From Prevotellaceae bacterium (lineage in GTDB: Bacteria > Bacteroidota > Bacteroidia > Bacteroidales > UBA932): DNA of 22,763 nt. Made by a program: the position numbers and the translations under genes. The notes below the pieces were generated by a model. It was not told where the DNA came from. It saw nothing but the letters and a program-made list of their open reading frames with translations, and made no database searches. The DNA lies in assembly GCA_031258755.1 (NCBI GenBank), contig JAIRMK010000079.1, positions 1 through 22,763 on the forward strand, written 5' to 3'. This document shows positions 1-7,036 of the stretch, in pieces; the first letter of the stretch is position 1, and each line of letters opens with the position of its first letter.

Positions 1-14
1 ATAAAATTTTTTAT

Positions 15-22
15 TACCTTTA
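15..22 (+). promoter_or_regulatory. Possible -7 element of the rpn gene promoter
   Basis: TACCTTTA matches the Bacteroidota -7 consensus TAnnTTTG at all but the last base and lies 24 bp before the start codon at 47. The matching TTTG element about 19 bp upstream would fall outside the window, so only half of the promoter can be judged. Confidence 0.35.
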
Positions 23-46
23 CGGCATATTTAATCACTACTCTTT

Positions 47-973
47 ATGGCACACTACCTTGACCCAAAAAACGACTTGATTTTTAAACGCGTCTTCGGT
101 GAACACAAGCACCTGTGCAAAAGTTTGCTCAACAGCATGCTACCCCTGGAAGCCTCGCAGCAAATCGTTGATTTGGAATATCAGCAGCCGGAATTAGTGC
201 CGGAAATCCCGGCATTGAAGGGCTCTATTGTGGATGTACACTGCACCGACAACAGGGGGCGGAGATTCATCGTGGAAATGCAAATGTACTGGACCGACAG
301 TTTCAAGAGCCGTGTGTTGTTTAACGCCTCCAAAGCATACATCAAACAGCTGGATAGCGGCAAGGAGTACAAATTCCTGCAACCGGTATATGCCTTGAGC
401 TTCGTCAATGAAACTTTTGACAGCGATCCGGCGGTGTATTACCACGACTACAAGATTGTCAATATAGAGAACAGGGAAAAACAAATTGAAGGGTTGGAAT
501 TTGTGTTCATCGAATTGCCTAAATTCCGTCCCGGCAACAGGGCCGAGAAGAAGTTGTATGATTTATGGTTGACGTTCCTGACCCAAATCAACGAGGGAGA
601 GGAAACGGTGCCGGAGGCATTGTTAGAGGAGGAGGTAACCAAAGAGGCGGTACAGTATTTGGAACGCAGTTCTTATAAGAGGGATGAACTTGACGCCTAT
701 GACCGGTATTGGGACGTTATTCGCACCGAACGTATGTACTATCTTGATGCTTTGGATGAAGGCCTGAAAAAAGGTATGGCAGATGGCGTAGCCAAAGGCA
801 TGGCAGATGGCATGGCCAAAGGCATGGCAGAAGGCGACGCCATTGGTGCAGAAAAGAGTTTAAAAAATGTGATACTTAACGCTAAGCGCAATAAGTTCTC
901 CATAGCGCAAATCCAGGATATTACCAACCTGTCCAAAGAAAAAATAGAAGAAATACTGCGGGATATTCAGTAA
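47..973 (+). CDS. Rpn family PD-(D/E)XK nuclease / putative transposase
   Basis: The 308-aa protein belongs to the Rpn (recombination-promoting nuclease)/PDDEXK transposase family. The N-terminus (DPKNDLIFKRVFG, residues 6-18) is the family hallmark. The nuclease core is visible as D63 in SIVDVHCTD followed by E77-M-Q79 in FIVEMQMYW, fitting the D...ExQ/K metal-binding arrangement. Residues 160-230 are helical and charged. Residues 240-265 are a Gly-Met-Ala repeat encoded by a 12-bp DNA repeat, and residues 283-306 look like a small helical domain (FSIAQIQDITNLSKEKIEEIL). The length is normal for the family and the gene looks intact. Members in Escherichia coli cut DNA and raise recombination independently of RecA; whether this one does is inference. 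It reads towards the end of the minus-strand operon. A cytoplasmic location is expected because there is no signal peptide. Confidence 0.9.
   Translation: MAHYLDPKNDLIFKRVFGEHKHLCKSLLNSMLPLEASQQIVDLEYQQPELVPEIPALKGSIVDVHCTDNRGRRFIVEMQMYWTDSFKSRVLFNASKAYIKQLDSGKEYKFLQPVYALSFVNETFDSDPAVYYHDYKIVNIENREKQIEGLEFVFIELPKFRPGNRAEKKLYDLWLTFLTQINEGEETVPEALLEEEVTKEAVQYLERSSYKRDELDAYDRYWDVIRTERMYYLDALDEGLKKGMADGVAKGMADGMAKGMAEGDAIGAEKSLKNVILNAKRNKFSIAQIQDITNLSKEKIEEILRDIQ
773..832 (+). repeat. 12-bp tandem repeat in the rpn 3' region, 5 copies
   Basis: Five consecutive 12-bp units of the form GGCATGGCAGAT or GGCATGGCCAAA encode Gly-Met/Val-Ala-Asp/Glu/Lys (residues 243-262). Copies differ at a few positions. 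Glycine-rich EGxxxG-like repeats at this place are common in Rpn/PDDEXK proteins. The number of units could change by replication slippage without breaking the frame. Confidence 0.9.
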
Positions 974-1000
974 ATAAAAAAAGAATACCAACAGATTTAT

Positions 1001-1031
1001 TTTGAATTAGTTGGGGTTCTTTGTATCTTTG
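1001..1031 (+). promoter_or_regulatory. Bacteroides-type promoter before the transposase remnant
   Basis: TTTG at 1001-1004 and TATCTTTG at 1024-1031 are separated by 19 bp, an exact fit to the Bacteroidota sigma-ABfr consensus TTTG-(19-21)-TAnnTTTG. Transcription would start near 1038, about 50 bp before the ATG at 1091. It probably came with the insertion sequence. Confidence 0.65.
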
Positions 1032-1090
1032 TGTATTACTCCGAAAACAAAGGTTAACAGCCGAAATCGGGATAATTAACTCCAAAAGAC

Positions 1091-1374
1091 ATGCGCAAGA
1101 TACAAAAATTTTCCGAACTACAACCCACTATCGGGTTTACCGAGTTTGACATTTACCGGGATTATCAAAAAAGTTTTGTTCACACTGAATTGGGCAAAAT
1201 ACATGCCTTGTTCCCGTTCGCTGCATTAGCTAAAGAATGGGGACTATGCGAGCACTCGCTGGGGCGCCATGCCTACTTTTCGGCAGAGGGGAAAATGTCC
1301 CTGATGGTATTAAAGGCCTACACGGCGCTTTCGGACACCAATTAGTAGATATTCCAGAAATACAAGGCAGGTAA
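1091..1374 (+). pseudogene. N-terminal remnant of a DDE-type insertion sequence transposase
   Basis: An ATG at 1091 opens an 84-codon frame ending in two stop codons at 1343-1348. The protein has the N-terminal layout of DDE transposases widespread in Bacteroidales: an opening MRKIQKF, then LGKIHALFPFAALAKEWG, then GRHAYFSAEGKMSLMVLKAYTALSD. In such proteins the last motif is followed by a QLV/QLI segment. Here that segment (HQLVDIPEIQ) appears in the -1 frame from 1336 and stops at 1372-1374, which indicates a frameshift. The DDE catalytic core is absent, so this is a non-functional 5' end of an element. The exact IS family is uncertain and no terminal inverted repeats were identified. Confidence 0.6.
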
Positions 1375-1436
1375 TTTAAAAAAACTTCAGAAAAACACCC
1401 TCTAATCTTAGATTTCTATGAATTTACTGAATATCC

Positions 1437-2165
1437 CTACTTACCAAGCGCCTTATCAAGTAACGGTTTTACGACGCTGGCCATCACTTCAAAGCCTGCT
1501 GCGGAAGGGTGCACGCCATCATAGAAATACTGGCTGGGCGCACAGTCGTCTTGGTCTTTAGTTGCCGAATAGTAATCTACGTACGTGAAATTGTTTAATT
1601 CTGCGTATTCTTTAATGGCGACATTCAGGTCTTTAATGTATTTTTTGATGTAGGCGACTGTAAGTTCGGAGTCGGTGGTGTTCCACCAAAAAGAGCAAGC
1701 TGGTGTAACCGATGCAAGAAATACTTTGATGTGTAGTGCTTTAGCCTTTTGTGCCATGGTTTCGATGTTGGCCATGATGGTTTCGAGCGACACGTAGCCG
1801 CCGTTTCGGGCGATGTCGTTGGTGCCGCAACTGATCACTACGCACCACGGGTCTAAGGCCAGTACGTCGTTATCAAACCGGTTTTTGATGGTGGTGCTGG
1901 TTTGTCCGTCGATGCCCTTACCCACATAGTTATTTTTATCAAACCAATTCTCTCCGCCTGCCGAGTATTCGCGGAAGAGCCGCGTGATAGAATTGCCAAT
2001 GAAGACGACGTCGGGCCCGGTATGTGAAAAGTCTTGTGGAACGCCTTCGCCTGGCTGTTCTATCTCGTCTTCGGGAATGTTGATGAAGCGGACAGGTCCT
2101 TCGCAACGAATGGCTACGAATACAAAAAGGGAACCAATAATTGTTAAAATAATATTTTTTCTCAT
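1437..2165 (-). CDS. SGNH/GDSL-type hydrolase, exported
   Basis: The 242-aa protein carries the SGNH hydrolase blocks in order. Block I is FIGNSIT with nucleophile Ser59. Block II is GKGIDGQT (residues 83-89), giving the oxyanion-hole Gly. Block III is SCGTNDIA with Asn116, and block V is YDGVHPSAAG with Asp216 and His219. This predicts a serine esterase or acetylhydrolase, probably on carbohydrate esters; the substrate cannot be read from sequence. Residues 1-20 form a hydrophobic export signal. Cys21 follows Arg, which is a poor lipobox (AIRC), so lipidation is doubtful. It is the last gene of the minus-strand series, separated from the 786-aa gene by a hairpin element, and may trim sugar decorations on material captured by the neighbouring surface proteins (inference). 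Confidence 0.88.
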   Translation of the reverse strand: MRKNIILTIIGSLFVFVAIRCEGPVRFINIPEDEIEQPGEGVPQDFSHTGPDVVFIGNSITRLFREYSAGGENWFDKNNYVGKGIDGQTSTTIKNRFDNDVLALDPWCVVISCGTNDIARNGGYVSLETIMANIETMAQKAKALHIKVFLASVTPACSFWWNTTDSELTVAYIKKYIKDLNVAIKEYAELNNFTYVDYYSATKDQDDCAPSQYFYDGVHPSAAGFEVMASVVKPLLDKALGK

Positions 2166-2181
2166 AGTGTGTTTTATATTA

Positions 2182-2250
2182 GCCTCCCCCCAACCCCCTC
2201 CAAAGGAGGGGGTGTTTTACTCCCTCCCCTTGGGGGAGGGCGGGGTGGGC
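2182..2250. repeat. GC-rich double-hairpin element, copy A
   Basis: This copy fills most of the gap between the 786-aa gene and the SGNH gene. It has two perfect or near-perfect hairpins: an 8-bp stem at 2194-2201/2205-2212 with an AAA loop, and an 8-bp stem at 2222-2229/2233-2240. A T-rich spacer separates them and partly complementary C-rich and G-rich arms enclose them. Its left half (2182-2212), read in reverse complement, matches 12066-12096 of copy C at 30 of 31 positions, so it lies in the opposite orientation to copy C. No T-run follows either hairpin, which argues against a classical terminator. Confidence 0.8.
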
Positions 2251-2255
2251 TGGGT

Positions 2256-4616
2256 TTATTCTTCAAAGAATAGTTTCGGGAACACAGGGTTGCCGCCGTT
2301 CCAGTTGCCGAGCGATCTCCAGTATGTGCCGCTGCCCGAGCCGTCGCCCACGCCCCATTCGGCATTCTCACCTGAAGAGGGCCAGTCGGTATCGCTAAAT
2401 ATCTTAACCTTGGCGGCATTTGTCGTGTTTAATGCATAACCGGCTGTGCATTTATTATAATTGCTAACAGGGAGAGCCGTACCAGAGCCCTGGGTGATAG
2501 TTCCGGTGTTGTAACAAGCCGTTACGGAGGTGGCATCAGGAACAATTCCGGCAACGCTACTACCGGTACCTGTTACCTCACCTGTATTGTAACAGGCCGT
2601 AATGTTGAGCGTGCCGGTGAAATATCCTACAATACCGCCCACGTATGACCCTCCTTTTATGGCGCCGGCGTTGTAGCAGGCAATAATTTTACAGTCTGTT
2701 CCGCTTACTGACCACCCTACGATGCCGCCTGCCTGGTTTGCAGAAACGGTTACACTGGCTTTGTTGTAGCAGCCGGTAATGGAGGCCGTGCCTTCCATTT
2801 TTCCGGCAAAAGCGCCGATCATTCCACCACCAGTGGTGATTAATGAACCGGATTCGATACCCAGGTTTTTAATAACAGCGCTACCGCTAAGGTAACGGAA
2901 CAGCCCCCACGTATTGCCCGTTTTATTAACGTACAGGTTTGACACGGAGTGATGGTTTCCGTCGAACGTGCCGGTGAATTTGTCGTTTTCGTTAGCAGCA
3001 TTACCAATGCTCTCCCAATTTTCGTTCATCAGGTCGAGGTCGGTTTCCATTTTGTAGCTGCCGGCAAGTGCGGTGCTTATCAGTTGAAATTCGGCATACG
3101 TTCCGATGGGAATAAATCCATCTGCGTCGTCGCGGAAGGCAATGGCGGTACCGTTAATTTTCAGGTTGATGTTGCTGTTGGCTTTGCGTCCAATGAGGAT
3201 AGGGTTGCCGTCGCCTATCTTGATGCTCTTGATGGTTTTTAGCGCCGTGGTTGGGTTTATGGCTCCGCCTGTTACCGTCAGGTTTTCCGTAGTGGCGTCG
3301 GTATAGGTAAGTTCCACCGCGGTGGCGTCGGCTACGTCGTCAAGGCTTATCGAGCCCGGAGTAGGTACAGCATTGACGGTTACTCCGCAGATGGCCGTTT
3401 TCAAGCCGTTGGCGTTCGAGGTCACCGTAATGGTGGCCGAGCCTACGGCTACGGCGGTTACCTCACCGCTTTGGTCAACGGTGGCTATGCCTTCCGCGTT
3501 GCTGCTCCATGTCACATTTTTATTGGCGGCATTGGCGGGAAGCACGGTAACGGTAAGCGTTTCCTGTTCATTTGTGAATAGCTCCAATTCGGTTTTGTTG
3601 AGCGACACGCTTGCTATCGCTGTCGTAAATGCATCGTCGTTGTCAAAATCGTCGTCAACAATCACGGAGAAAGCTGCATCGCCTTCCACGAAAAGCGGCA
3701 AGAACGCGCCGATTACGGTGGTGAGTTTGTTAACTCCCAGCGGTACGTTCGATATGCTTTTTGCGGGGGCTATAGGTGTTGTGCTGTCGAGCAGTTCAAT
3801 GTCAAACGATACGGCGGTGAGGTCGGCAGGTACCAGGAAGTAGTCAAAAGCCAGAAGGTATACATTGCTGTAGCTACTCTCACCTGCGGTAACGGAAGCT
3901 TCCAGTTCCGGGACGCTTTCAAAGCTGCCGGTGGCGTCGATGGTCGTCGCATTGGGTTCGCCTGTTAAAGCATTAAAACTGTTGCGGAACGAAGGTGTGC
4001 CGGCATGTGTATAGGTTACTATCGCTTTTGTTGGCACAATGCTTTCATCATAGAGGTCGGTGGCCAGTATGCGCAATTTGCCGAACGGCCTTTTAAGGGT
4101 TACACTGCCATTGACGTTGCTACTGGTCAGGTCAACGGTTTCGACAGCGTAGTAGGCGTCGCGCAGGTTGTCGGATATGGCGTAGGCGGAAGCCGTCCAC
4201 TCAATTTCTTTTAACCCGCCGGCATTTCCGGTGTCATAGGTAAGGTCGTCTTCCGTGCCTGTGGCTACAAAGTCGGCCCAAAAGACGAATTTGTACATGG
4301 CTGCGGGCAAGTGAACCGAGAAGTTCACCGGTGTGGCATAGTTGTCGGCGATGAGGGTCTCACGGGTTATAAGTGTGCTCCCGTCATCCGACCACACTTC
4401 GAGGATATACCGGAGGTCGTAGGCTACCTCCTCTAAGTTACCTGTACCGCCGTTGCCGGAAGACAGGTTTGTAATGCTTGCCGGAATCACAGGTTGGAAT
4501 TGTGCTTCCACGATGGTTCCGGGGTTAATTCCAGTGTCAAAGCTTTCTTCGTTTTGACACGATGCTGTTGCAATAATCATTATTGCAAACAATCCTTTGA
4601 GAACATTTTTTTTCAT
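2256..4616 (-). CDS. Fimbrillin-like (DUF6562) / Big2 / GLUG chimeric surface lipoprotein
   Basis: The 786-aa protein has a signal peptide with lipobox TASC (Cys20) followed by QNEES. Residues about 36-320 resemble the DUF6562/FimB-Mfa2 fold and align with the neighbouring 343-aa protein: a VFWADFV segment answers its ALVWIDFV, a Tyr-x-Thr-Gly-Asn segment follows, and RPFGKLRILATD answers RPFALYQIVTTD. Residues 334-415 are one Big2 immunoglobulin-like domain (VTWSSN, GSATITVTS). Residues 420-530 are an unrecognised module (PILIGRKANSNI, FIPIGTYAEFQL) shared with three other proteins here. Residues 595-705 hold about four GLUG repeats (GGIVG plus CYNTG), and the protein ends in NPVFPKLFFEE. 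It is probably an outer-surface adhesin or fimbrial tip/shaft component. The joining of a fimbrial-type N-terminus to the Big2/GLUG C-terminus is unusual. Confidence 0.85.
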   Translation of the reverse strand: MKKNVLKGLFAIMIIATASCQNEESFDTGINPGTIVEAQFQPVIPASITNLSSGNGGTGNLEEVAYDLRYILEVWSDDGSTLITRETLIADNYATPVNFSVHLPAAMYKFVFWADFVATGTEDDLTYDTGNAGGLKEIEWTASAYAISDNLRDAYYAVETVDLTSSNVNGSVTLKRPFGKLRILATDLYDESIVPTKAIVTYTHAGTPSFRNSFNALTGEPNATTIDATGSFESVPELEASVTAGESSYSNVYLLAFDYFLVPADLTAVSFDIELLDSTTPIAPAKSISNVPLGVNKLTTVIGAFLPLFVEGDAAFSVIVDDDFDNDDAFTTAIASVSLNKTELELFTNEQETLTVTVLPANAANKNVTWSSNAEGIATVDQSGEVTAVAVGSATITVTSNANGLKTAICGVTVNAVPTPGSISLDDVADATAVELTYTDATTENLTVTGGAINPTTALKTIKSIKIGDGNPILIGRKANSNINLKINGTAIAFRDDADGFIPIGTYAEFQLISTALAGSYKMETDLDLMNENWESIGNAANENDKFTGTFDGNHHSVSNLYVNKTGNTWGLFRYLSGSAVIKNLGIESGSLITTGGGMIGAFAGKMEGTASITGCYNKASVTVSANQAGGIVGWSVSGTDCKIIACYNAGAIKGGSYVGGIVGYFTGTLNITACYNTGEVTGTGSSVAGIVPDATSVTACYNTGTITQGSGTALPVSNYNKCTAGYALNTTNAAKVKIFSDTDWPSSGENAEWGVGDGSGSGTYWRSLGNWNGGNPVFPKLFFEE

Positions 4617-4630
4617 AATACATTGATTTT

Positions 4631-4644
4631 AACTAATATTAGTT
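4631..4644. promoter_or_regulatory. Perfect 14-bp palindrome before the 786-aa gene
   Basis: AACTAATATTAGTT reads the same on both strands and lies 15 bp upstream of the minus-strand start codon at 4616, in the 43-bp gap after the FimB/Mfa2-like gene. It could be an operator or simply AT-rich spacer; no T-run suited to a terminator follows on the minus strand. Confidence 0.35.
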
Positions 4645-4659
4645 GACTATTTTTTGTTG

Positions 4660-5691
4660 TTAAATAAAAATTACTATTTCTTCTCCAAAATTGAAATCGA
4701 CGCCTACTCCGCCCGAACCGGTTCCGGAGGTAAGGAATTCGCCCCTGATGACGGTTACCCTGTTGCGGCGCAGGTTTACCCTTATATCGTTGTGCCGGGT
4801 ACTGATGTGATCGCCGGTGGGCGTATAAATGTCAAAATCGACGAAGTAAAAGGTATCGTTGCCGTTCACAAACACGAAGTCGGAAGCAATGACCGCTTCC
4901 GTGTCATCCGTTTCGGTCCCGGCGATTTCATAGTTGTAGTATATTCCCGATGCGTCGAAGTTATCGGGGATTGACCGGTATGTGTTGTAGCCCATGGGAA
5001 ACCACAATTTATAAAACAGGCTGGTGGTGGCAGGGCGTATGGTTTCGTAAGGGACGTCATTGTGGGCGGAACGGTATTTGGCCACGTCGGTGGTTACAAT
5101 CTGGTACAGGGCAAAAGGGCGTTTTGCCTGTATGGTTGCTTCATGATATATGTCCCGCATGTTCCAGTATGACGTCAGGTCAATGGGTAAGCTTGCGGCA
5201 AAGGCGTCTTTGGATATGTGGTAGCCGCGGTAGGGACGGTTGCCGGCGAAGGTTACAGTTTGCAGGTTACCGGTATGGTAATAAAAATCGCCGACGCTTC
5301 CTTCGGGCACAAAGTCAATCCATACCAGCGCGGTGTAGTGCCGGGAACGCAGTTGTACCGTTTCACTGAATCGGTATGTTCCGCCGGGGGGCATTACGTT
5401 GTCTGTGGCCATCAGGCGGCATATTCGTTGCGACAGCGGCGCTTCGGTCGAAGCGGGTGTTTCATACAAATCTACAATGTAGCGGATGCGGTAGCCGTCG
5501 GCAAACAGCGGCGCGTAGGCCTGTACAAACTGTTCGACACCGGTTTCTATTTCAAAGTCAATATTAACTGCCAGTGCAACCCGGAGGTCAACCAAAGTCG
5601 GGTCAACCGGGTTGTCGCCGGGATATTCGTGGATGCATCCCGCTAACAGGGCAGAAAATAAGAAAATAAAACCAAGAAATGTATGCTTCAT
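4660..5691 (-). CDS. FimB/Mfa2-like (DUF6562) fimbrial lipoprotein
   Basis: The 343-aa lipoprotein has the signal peptide and lipobox LLAGC (Cys19). The body is predicted to be beta-rich with the segment order of DUF6562/FimB-Mfa2 family proteins: IRYIVDLYE (about 68-76), YTALVWIDFVPEG (about 118-130), YYHTGNL, then the ATIQAKRPFALYQIVTTD strand (about 184-201). It closes with a glycine-rich GTGSGGVGVDFNFG. In Porphyromonas and Bacteroides such lipoproteins anchor fimbriae to the outer membrane or form minor shaft subunits. It follows the DUF3575 gene by 10 bp, a pairing I recall as common in Bacteroidales. It is homologous to the N-terminal part of the 786-aa protein downstream, so the two may interact as anchor and subunit (inference). 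Which subunit role it plays is not determinable here. Confidence 0.78.
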   Translation of the reverse strand: MKHTFLGFIFLFSALLAGCIHEYPGDNPVDPTLVDLRVALAVNIDFEIETGVEQFVQAYAPLFADGYRIRYIVDLYETPASTEAPLSQRICRLMATDNVMPPGGTYRFSETVQLRSRHYTALVWIDFVPEGSVGDFYYHTGNLQTVTFAGNRPYRGYHISKDAFAASLPIDLTSYWNMRDIYHEATIQAKRPFALYQIVTTDVAKYRSAHNDVPYETIRPATTSLFYKLWFPMGYNTYRSIPDNFDASGIYYNYEIAGTETDDTEAVIASDFVFVNGNDTFYFVDFDIYTPTGDHISTRHNDIRVNLRRNRVTVIRGEFLTSGTGSGGVGVDFNFGEEIVIFI

Positions 5692-5701
5692 AAATTTGTT
5701 T

Positions 5702-6340
5702 CTATCTGAAATTATATATAAAGGATATCCCGCAGCGGGTTAGTCCCCAGTAATTTTTTGTTCCGGAGGCGTATTTGGCGCCGTTGGAAACGTTGTAATA
5801 CACATCGTAATCCAGACGTGCATAGCCTGCGCCGAGTGTAAATTCCATGCTGCAACGCTCCCACCATGGCAAAGTAACGGCATATCCGTAGTTTATTCCC
5901 GCACCCCACAATGGCGTTGCGCCGTTCCTGTCCTGATAATAGTTGAAACGGTTTGTGGATACGTTATACCATGCCACATGGGTGTGGAGTCCCACGAAAT
6001 GGCCGCCGGCGGGCAGCTTCCGCCGTATCCACCACCTGAATTCGGGCTGAAAGGCGAGTACCCGGAACTTCCAGTTTCTGGCCACCGTGTAGGGGCTGTA
6101 TATGAAGGATACATCTATGGAGAAATAATGCCCCCTGAACGAAGGTAGAAATATCTCGCCGCCGGCGTTGGCGATGGCGTCTATTCCCAACAATATAAGA
6201 TTGGTTTTAACGGCAAAAGCACACCGGTTTTCGGCCCCCAGAGCTATTTTGTATGCGGGATATTGGTCTCGTCCTGACGCCTCAGTGAAAGACTGAAGCA
6301 TCAGGACAAAAGCAACAGAGAATATAAGTGTGTTTTTCAT
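5702..6340 (-). CDS. DUF3575 family outer-membrane protein
   Basis: The 212-aa protein has a signal peptide (residues 1 to about 22) and then CAFAVKTNLILLGIDA (about 40-55), the DUF3575 opening motif. Alternating aromatic strands follow: FQPEFRWWI (about 97-105), LWGAGINYGYAVTL (about 144-157) and MEFTLGAGYARLDYDVYY (about 165-182). The C-terminus GISFIYNFR ends in an aromatic residue plus Arg, as in outer-membrane beta-strands. DUF3575 proteins are predicted small outer-membrane beta-barrels frequently encoded beside Bacteroidales fimbrial genes, and their exact function is unknown. The 10-bp gap to the FimB/Mfa2-like gene supports co-transcription. Length is typical and no damage is visible. 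Confidence 0.8.
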   Translation of the reverse strand: MKNTLIFSVAFVLMLQSFTEASGRDQYPAYKIALGAENRCAFAVKTNLILLGIDAIANAGGEIFLPSFRGHYFSIDVSFIYSPYTVARNWKFRVLAFQPEFRWWIRRKLPAGGHFVGLHTHVAWYNVSTNRFNYYQDRNGATPLWGAGINYGYAVTLPWWERCSMEFTLGAGYARLDYDVYYNVSNGAKYASGTKNYWGLTRCGISFIYNFR

Positions 6341-6381
6341 TAGTATCTTATGTATCGAAGCATTTTTACGTAATCATTCTT

Positions 6382-7032
6382 TTAGTTAATCAGTACGCGT
6401 ATTTCATCGCTCCAGGGGCCGTGCTGGAGGCGGGGGTTAATCCACGCGGTAGTGAGGGTGAGGTGTTTTCCCTCGTCTTCGCTGTCGAACAGGAGGGTAA
6501 GGTGCAGGCGGGTGGAGTGTTCTTCGTGCCACTCGGTGTCGTCCTCCTTGCGGTAGCGTGTCACGAAACCGTGGTAGCCTTTCTTCGTGAGGAACTCCGA
6601 GGGATGCCCGTGTTGCGGGATAGCCACGTAGATGATGATGTCGTGGTGCTGTCCCACCACGGCGGTGGTTTCCGGCGCGTCGGCGGGTACCGGCAGCGGC
6701 TCGTGGAAATGGTGTTGGCGCGAGGGCAGGCCCATGGCCTGGAGGTCGTTCTCGCTGATGAGCGTGTTGGCTACCAGCAGGTTTACCCATGTGCTCATAA
6801 ATTCCCGGAGTGCGGCGAAGCGCACTCTCTTGTCAGACACCGTGCGCAGGTTGGAGGTTTCGGGGTTGATGTTGGCCTGATAAGCCGCATTGGCATTGAA
6901 ATAGGCCGCATTCAGTTTTCCCACCAGTGTGGTGTCTAATTTCCATTCCGTTTGGCGTGCCATGCACTGGTCGTGAATGTTGCGTGCCCATGCGATAAAT
7001 TCCGCATCTTTTCGAGGTTGTGTTAGTCCCAT
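6382..7032 (-). CDS. Conserved hypothetical protein with helical N-terminus and beta-rich C-terminus
   Basis: The 216-aa protein has no signal peptide or membrane segment. Residues 5-100 look helical (AEFIAWARNIHDQC, KLNAAYFNANAAYQA, FAALREFMSTWVNLLVA). A Pro/His-rich linker follows (about 102-122), then a beta-rich part (about 128-216) whose end, WINPRLQHGPWSDEIRVLIN, resembles the closing strands of a fibronectin type III-like sandwich. I recall similar Bacteroidota proteins of unknown function, often beside short tandem repeats, but cannot name a family. It starts just after the 21-bp repeat array and is followed after 41 bp by the DUF3575 gene. A cytoplasmic protein among exported ones could be a regulator or assembly factor, or an unrelated passenger. 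Confidence 0.72.
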   Translation of the reverse strand: MGLTQPRKDAEFIAWARNIHDQCMARQTEWKLDTTLVGKLNAAYFNANAAYQANINPETSNLRTVSDKRVRFAALREFMSTWVNLLVANTLISENDLQAMGLPSRQHHFHEPLPVPADAPETTAVVGQHHDIIIYVAIPQHGHPSEFLTKKGYHGFVTRYRKEDDTEWHEEHSTRLHLTLLFDSEDEGKHLTLTTAWINPRLQHGPWSDEIRVLIN

Positions 7033-7036
7033 AATT

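Noticed and set aside
1375..1436. Terminator at the end of the minus-strand operon
   Set aside because: A short inverted repeat (AATCT/AGATT near 1405-1415) exists, but the stem is only 5 bp and the following T-rich stretch on the minus strand is not immediate.
990..1440. A complete insertion sequence around the transposase stub
   Set aside because: No matching terminal inverted repeats or target-site duplication could be identified, and the catalytic part of the transposase is missing.
2182..2250. Rho-independent terminators at the GC-rich hairpins
   Set aside because: No run of T follows the stems on the minus strand in copies A, B or C, and copy A is inverted relative to C. A termination or attenuation role cannot be excluded but is not shown.
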